Source: Aristolochia californica
Lineage: Eukaryota > Streptophyta > Magnoliopsida > Piperales > Aristolochiaceae
Direction: 5' to 3'
Length of the DNA: 64,000 nucleotides
Assembly: GCA_029961685.1 (NCBI GenBank)
Contig: JARWKL010000012.1
Span: 21,313,227 to 21,377,226, forward strand
The notes below the pieces were generated by a model. The model saw only the letters and a program-made list of their open reading frames with translations. It was not told where the DNA came from and did not search any database. Below, in pieces: positions 60,685 through 64,000 of the stretch. The position numbers and the translations under genes are program-made. Within the stretch, counting starts at the first letter, position 1, and the number at the start of each line of letters is the position of its first letter.

Positions 60685-61985
60685 GTTAGGTAATTCTTAT
60701 TAGACACGTTCCATGAGTTGACCCATTTTGTTCATCAGTTACAATTTTTCTGTTTTGATGGGAATGAGTTTTGATAATCAGTAAGTGAAGTTTTTCACAG
60801 TGAAGAAAAAGAAGACCTGTCTAGCAAAGAAGTTTGTGTCTCTATCGATTGAACTTTGGATAAACTAGATGACCGTTCTGGAAATTCTTGGAATCTGACT
60901 GTCATGGATCTTGGGTTTCCGCTTTAAGTTTTATGAACTTCAAGCGTGTCTAGCTAAAAGAGAAGAACTAAATTCGTATCTTCTCGTATCTTACCTTCAG
61001 AAAGTGGACAAGACTTCGTCTAGTTGACTCATCTTCTACAACTGAAAGATACAAACACTAACGACCAGGTTGTCCACCTCACAAGTAGCGTGCCAGTCAA
61101 GCTGTTAATGGGTTTTAGTGACTGATGATGACAATTTTCCGTAAGATGTGATGGAGGATCATCGACACTTTTTAGACGAAGAAAAACTGCAGATATGAAC
61201 AATACTGCGTTAGGATCCACCATGGATTGGTTGTGCCGTGAAAGACCAACAACCAAATGCCTCATTTTATGACTTCTTTTTAAAGATCAGATATTCTTCC
61301 ATTCTTAATTTCTTTTCTTATTAATTCAAGTTATAAATCATCTTCTTCAAAAACTGCGGCTCCACTGAATCCTTCATTGTTAAATCTGCTAATGATTTTC
61401 TTAAGCCACAAGACTTTGTTGAAGGCGACAGGAGTGATTTTTTTCCCCTTCATTTTGTTGAAAATACCTGATCCAGCCTCCACCAGCGCTCTTTGTCACG
61501 ATATTCCAACATTGAAGTATTTACTAATTTATTGTTTCCCACCATTCCTGATCATTTTGATGATCGAAGCAGATAACGTTACGTTATTTTGATCGTATTC
61601 GGCCCTCTGCATCCTGGATTAATGCATTAGATTAATGAACTACATCGATTTCATTCAATATCGAAGTGGGTCCTTCCGAATTCGGATAACAATTGATATG
61701 AAAATGTTCCGAAAAATTGTATCCAAGGAAAAGTCTTCTGTTCTCTTCCGACTTCTGAGCGACCATCAATTTCTACCTTCTTGAAAAATATCTGTGCCAA
61801 CTGCCAATTTCTTCTCTGTTTTTATGTCAAAAGTAGTCCGGTATTGGCCCCAGAATTTACCTGCAGCAATAAACCTTACCTCTGCTGCAGAAGAGAAGAC
61901 TTAATTAATTGGAAGGGAAAATGAATTACTTGTCTTCTTCCTTGGTCATTCATTAGGTCTATCTCAGATACAGTAGTGAATCTTT
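60685..61985 (+). repeat. Array spacer upstream of kinase D, shared modules
   Basis: 60685-61600 matches 50654-51620. 61640-61830 also matches 23460-23620 of unit A, while unit C lacks most of that part. The minus-strand frame 61029-61265 (VVGLSRHNQSMVDPNAVLF...) has relatives at 51017-51349 and in 40626-41003. No recognised product. Confidence 0.7.
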
Positions 61986-61991
61986 CATGCT

Positions 61992-62137
61992 TATAAAACT
62001 ACCAGAGCTTGGTTTGAGGAAGAGAGGGCTAGGGTGATGCTTCTCAAGAACAAGTTTGTTCTTCCTTTTGCTTGCCTAATATCTTCTTTCACTTCTTCGT
62101 AGAGGAGGTTGAAACCCAATTGTGAATCACTACCACC
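61992..62137 (+). promoter_or_regulatory. Core promoter and 5' leader of kinase D
   Basis: TATAAA at 61992-61997; upstream ORF of 21 codons at 62037-62102 (MLLKNKFVLPFACL...), the long version as in A; start context ACCACCATGG. Confidence 0.75.
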
Positions 62138-64000
62138 ATGGCGGTGGCTCGTTTCTTCTCTCTGGTCATACTTTCCCTCCGTTTCTTCTTCTCAGCGAGT
62201 CAGACACAGGAAGTAATCAGCGCAGACCCGGCATACTACTACAACATCTGTGGTACCTCCACTTGCGGCAACCTCTCCCTGCTCTACCCTTTCAATGTCC
62301 CAAGATTTTGTGGGCACCCTGACCTCAGAGTCACTTGTGTCAACAATGAACGTCTCGTCCTCGGCAGCAACAAGATCCCTACTGCAGAGCCCCACCGCAT
62401 GGTGAGCAATTTCAGCATCGACTCAGCCGGTATCTCAATCTTCATCGCCAGCGACGCTCTCTTTGGCTGTGAACCTGTCACGAGAAAGAACTTCATGATG
62501 GATCCCAACATCTTCTCCCTCTCCAGCGAGTACAAGTACGGTACCCACCTCAATTGTACCCAGAGACCAAGATCGGCGCCGCCGGGGAGTCTCCAGCCGA
62601 GCTCTTGTATGGGTTGCAACGGGACCACGACGGGTAATAACCTCTGTCTCTACACTTCATTAAGCGTTAGCTACCCTGAGTGTGAGAACTTCTCCGTTCT
62701 CACAACCGAGGACGTTAATGTGACTGCTATTAGAGATTTAAGAGACTACCTCAAGAGGGGTTTCAAGATCCGGTACACGACGTCGACAGCTTGCCGGAGT
62801 TGCCAGACTACCGGAGGGAGGTGCGGTTCCAGTCCTAGTGGGGTATTCATGTGCTTCTGCGCTTCAAGTGCTCATCGATTGAATTGCAGTGATGGTGAGT
62901 CTGTTTGTACTCAATTGGATCCTTGTATTGATTTTACTATTTGAACTCTGACATGGTCTTAGTTTTTCAGGAGTGAATGAAGATCTGCGAACTTGGTTGC
63001 GATGGGGTGGCAAATCCAAGCTTTCAAAAGGAGTTATTGCAGGTAAATCCAAACTCTCCGTCACCAATGATCCAGGAAAAAAAGGGAATTATTTTTTCCT
63101 TTCTTTACTTTCTATTTCCTGCAGAAACCTAATTTGATGATTTTCTCCCTTCCCTGTGTGCAGCTATATCTGTTTCTGCATCTGTAGTTGTTCTGCTTGC
63201 AATCGCAACAGCAGTGATCGTCTGTGTGATCGGGAGGAAAGCAGAAAGCGAAAAGGATGATGAAAGTGGTAGCAATGACAAGTTCAGTACAGAAACAGAT
63301 TTCAAAGGTGTGGTTGATGGAATTTCACCAAGAAGATTCTCTTTCTCTCAAATAAAGAAGTTCACCTCCAATTTCTCCACCAAGCTCGGAGAGGGAGGAT
63401 TTGGGAGTGTCTACAAGGGATCCATTGAAGGAAGTGGAGCTGTCGCAGTAAAGCTCTTGAAGAGATTAAAGCAGAGTGAGAAACAATTCATGAATGAAGT
63501 TGCAACTGTAGGGAGAATTCACCATCACAATCTGGTGGGACTATTGGGTTATTGCGCCCAAGGCAAGAACAAAGCACTGGTTTACGAATTCATGGAGAGG
63601 GGTTCATTGGATAAATATATCTATGGTAAGGATCAGGAAGAACAACAAGAAGGGAAAGAAGAAAAGCTGGAACTCACCTCTCCACAAATTTATAATATAG
63701 CAATGGAGACTGCTAGGGGCATATTGTACTTACATGAGGGATGTAGAAGCAGAATTTTACATCTTGATATTAAGCCTCATAATGTTTTATTAAACTCAAA
63801 CTTCTCTGCTAAAGTGGCAGATTTCGGATTAGCAAGAATGATCGACAAAGATCACAGTCATGTGTCCTTAACACATGCTCAAGGGACACCAGGATATGCT
63901 GCCCCGGAGATGTGGACCAAGACTTATGGACCTATAACAGAAAAGTCTGATGTGTATAGTTATGGAATGCTTCTCTTAGAAATGGCAGGAAGAAGGAAGA
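62138..64000 (+). CDS. LRK10L-like receptor kinase, copy D (3' end outside window)
   Basis: Exons 62138-62894, 62971-63042 and 63164 to beyond 64000, same phases as B. It lacks one residue in the signal peptide (MAVARFFSLV). The ectodomain is close to C (PPGSLQPSSCMGC, TSLSVSYPECENFSV). Intron 2 and the transmembrane/juxtamembrane region match B (SASVVVLLAIATAVIVCVIG); the kinase from the glycine loop on is again C-like (EEKLELTSPQ). GEGGFG, VAVK, HLDIKPHN, DFG, AAPE and KSDVYSYGM are intact up to the window end at AGRRK. The GA-rich linker that is broken in C is not reached, so functionality is unknown. Minor changes include N-I-C in place of N-T-C before the first ectodomain motif and G-C-E-P for G-C-G-P. 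Confidence 0.93.

Overview
The window looks like nuclear DNA of a flowering plant. Spliceosomal introns, plant Ty1/copia, CACTA and hAT transposons, plant-type receptor kinases and an intron-split URM1 gene all point that way. Species cannot be told from the sequence. No organellar, bacterial or CRISPR features were seen, and no tRNA gene was noticed.

Layout. 1-7.0 kb holds relics of LRK10L-type receptor kinases (a C-terminal tail at 3-113 and a decayed kinase at 5904-6799), around an old LTR-element remnant and the right half of a degraded CACTA transposon ending near 4919. 7.0-13.6 kb is a nest: an old plus-strand Ty1/copia element was hit by a hAT-type element (11408-13002, 8-bp target duplication) and by a young minus-strand LTR element (9375-11163, 5-bp target duplication). 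The young element carries a 5S rRNA-derived piece next to its primer-binding site. 14.4-19.3 kb is a conserved gene island, URM1, four coding exons giving 99 residues and ending in Gly-Gly. 20.0-21.8 kb has a third kinase relic and an old LTR split by a solo LTR with an internal GC-rich minisatellite.

21.8-64 kb is a tandem array of four LRK10L-like receptor kinase genes on the plus strand (start codons at 28658, 40969, 51950 and 62138), in repeat units of about 10-12 kb. Each has a matching TATA box, 5' leader with a short upstream ORF, a secreted cysteine-rich GUB_WAK/WAK-associated ectodomain, a short middle exon, and a transmembrane plus non-RD kinase exon. Copy A is a pseudogene (104-bp deletion, nonsense codon, 4.7-kb copia in intron 2). 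Copy B is intact. Copy C is frameshifted in a GA-rich tract inside the kinase. Copy D is open as far as the window end and looks like a B/C mosaic. The spacers share modules and differ by transposon insertions: a 4.66-kb long-inverted-repeat element with a captured LysM-kinase fragment, a second hAT element, a 3-kb non-autonomous LTR element and a truncated copia fragment. Paralogous units give empty sites for several of these.

Functionally, the kinase array is probably a cell-surface, defence- or wall-sensing receptor cluster evolving by duplication, conversion and decay. URM1 is an unrelated housekeeping gene (tRNA thiolation and urmylation). All exon models come from splice signals, reading-frame closure and paralogue comparison by eye; no database or alignment was run.
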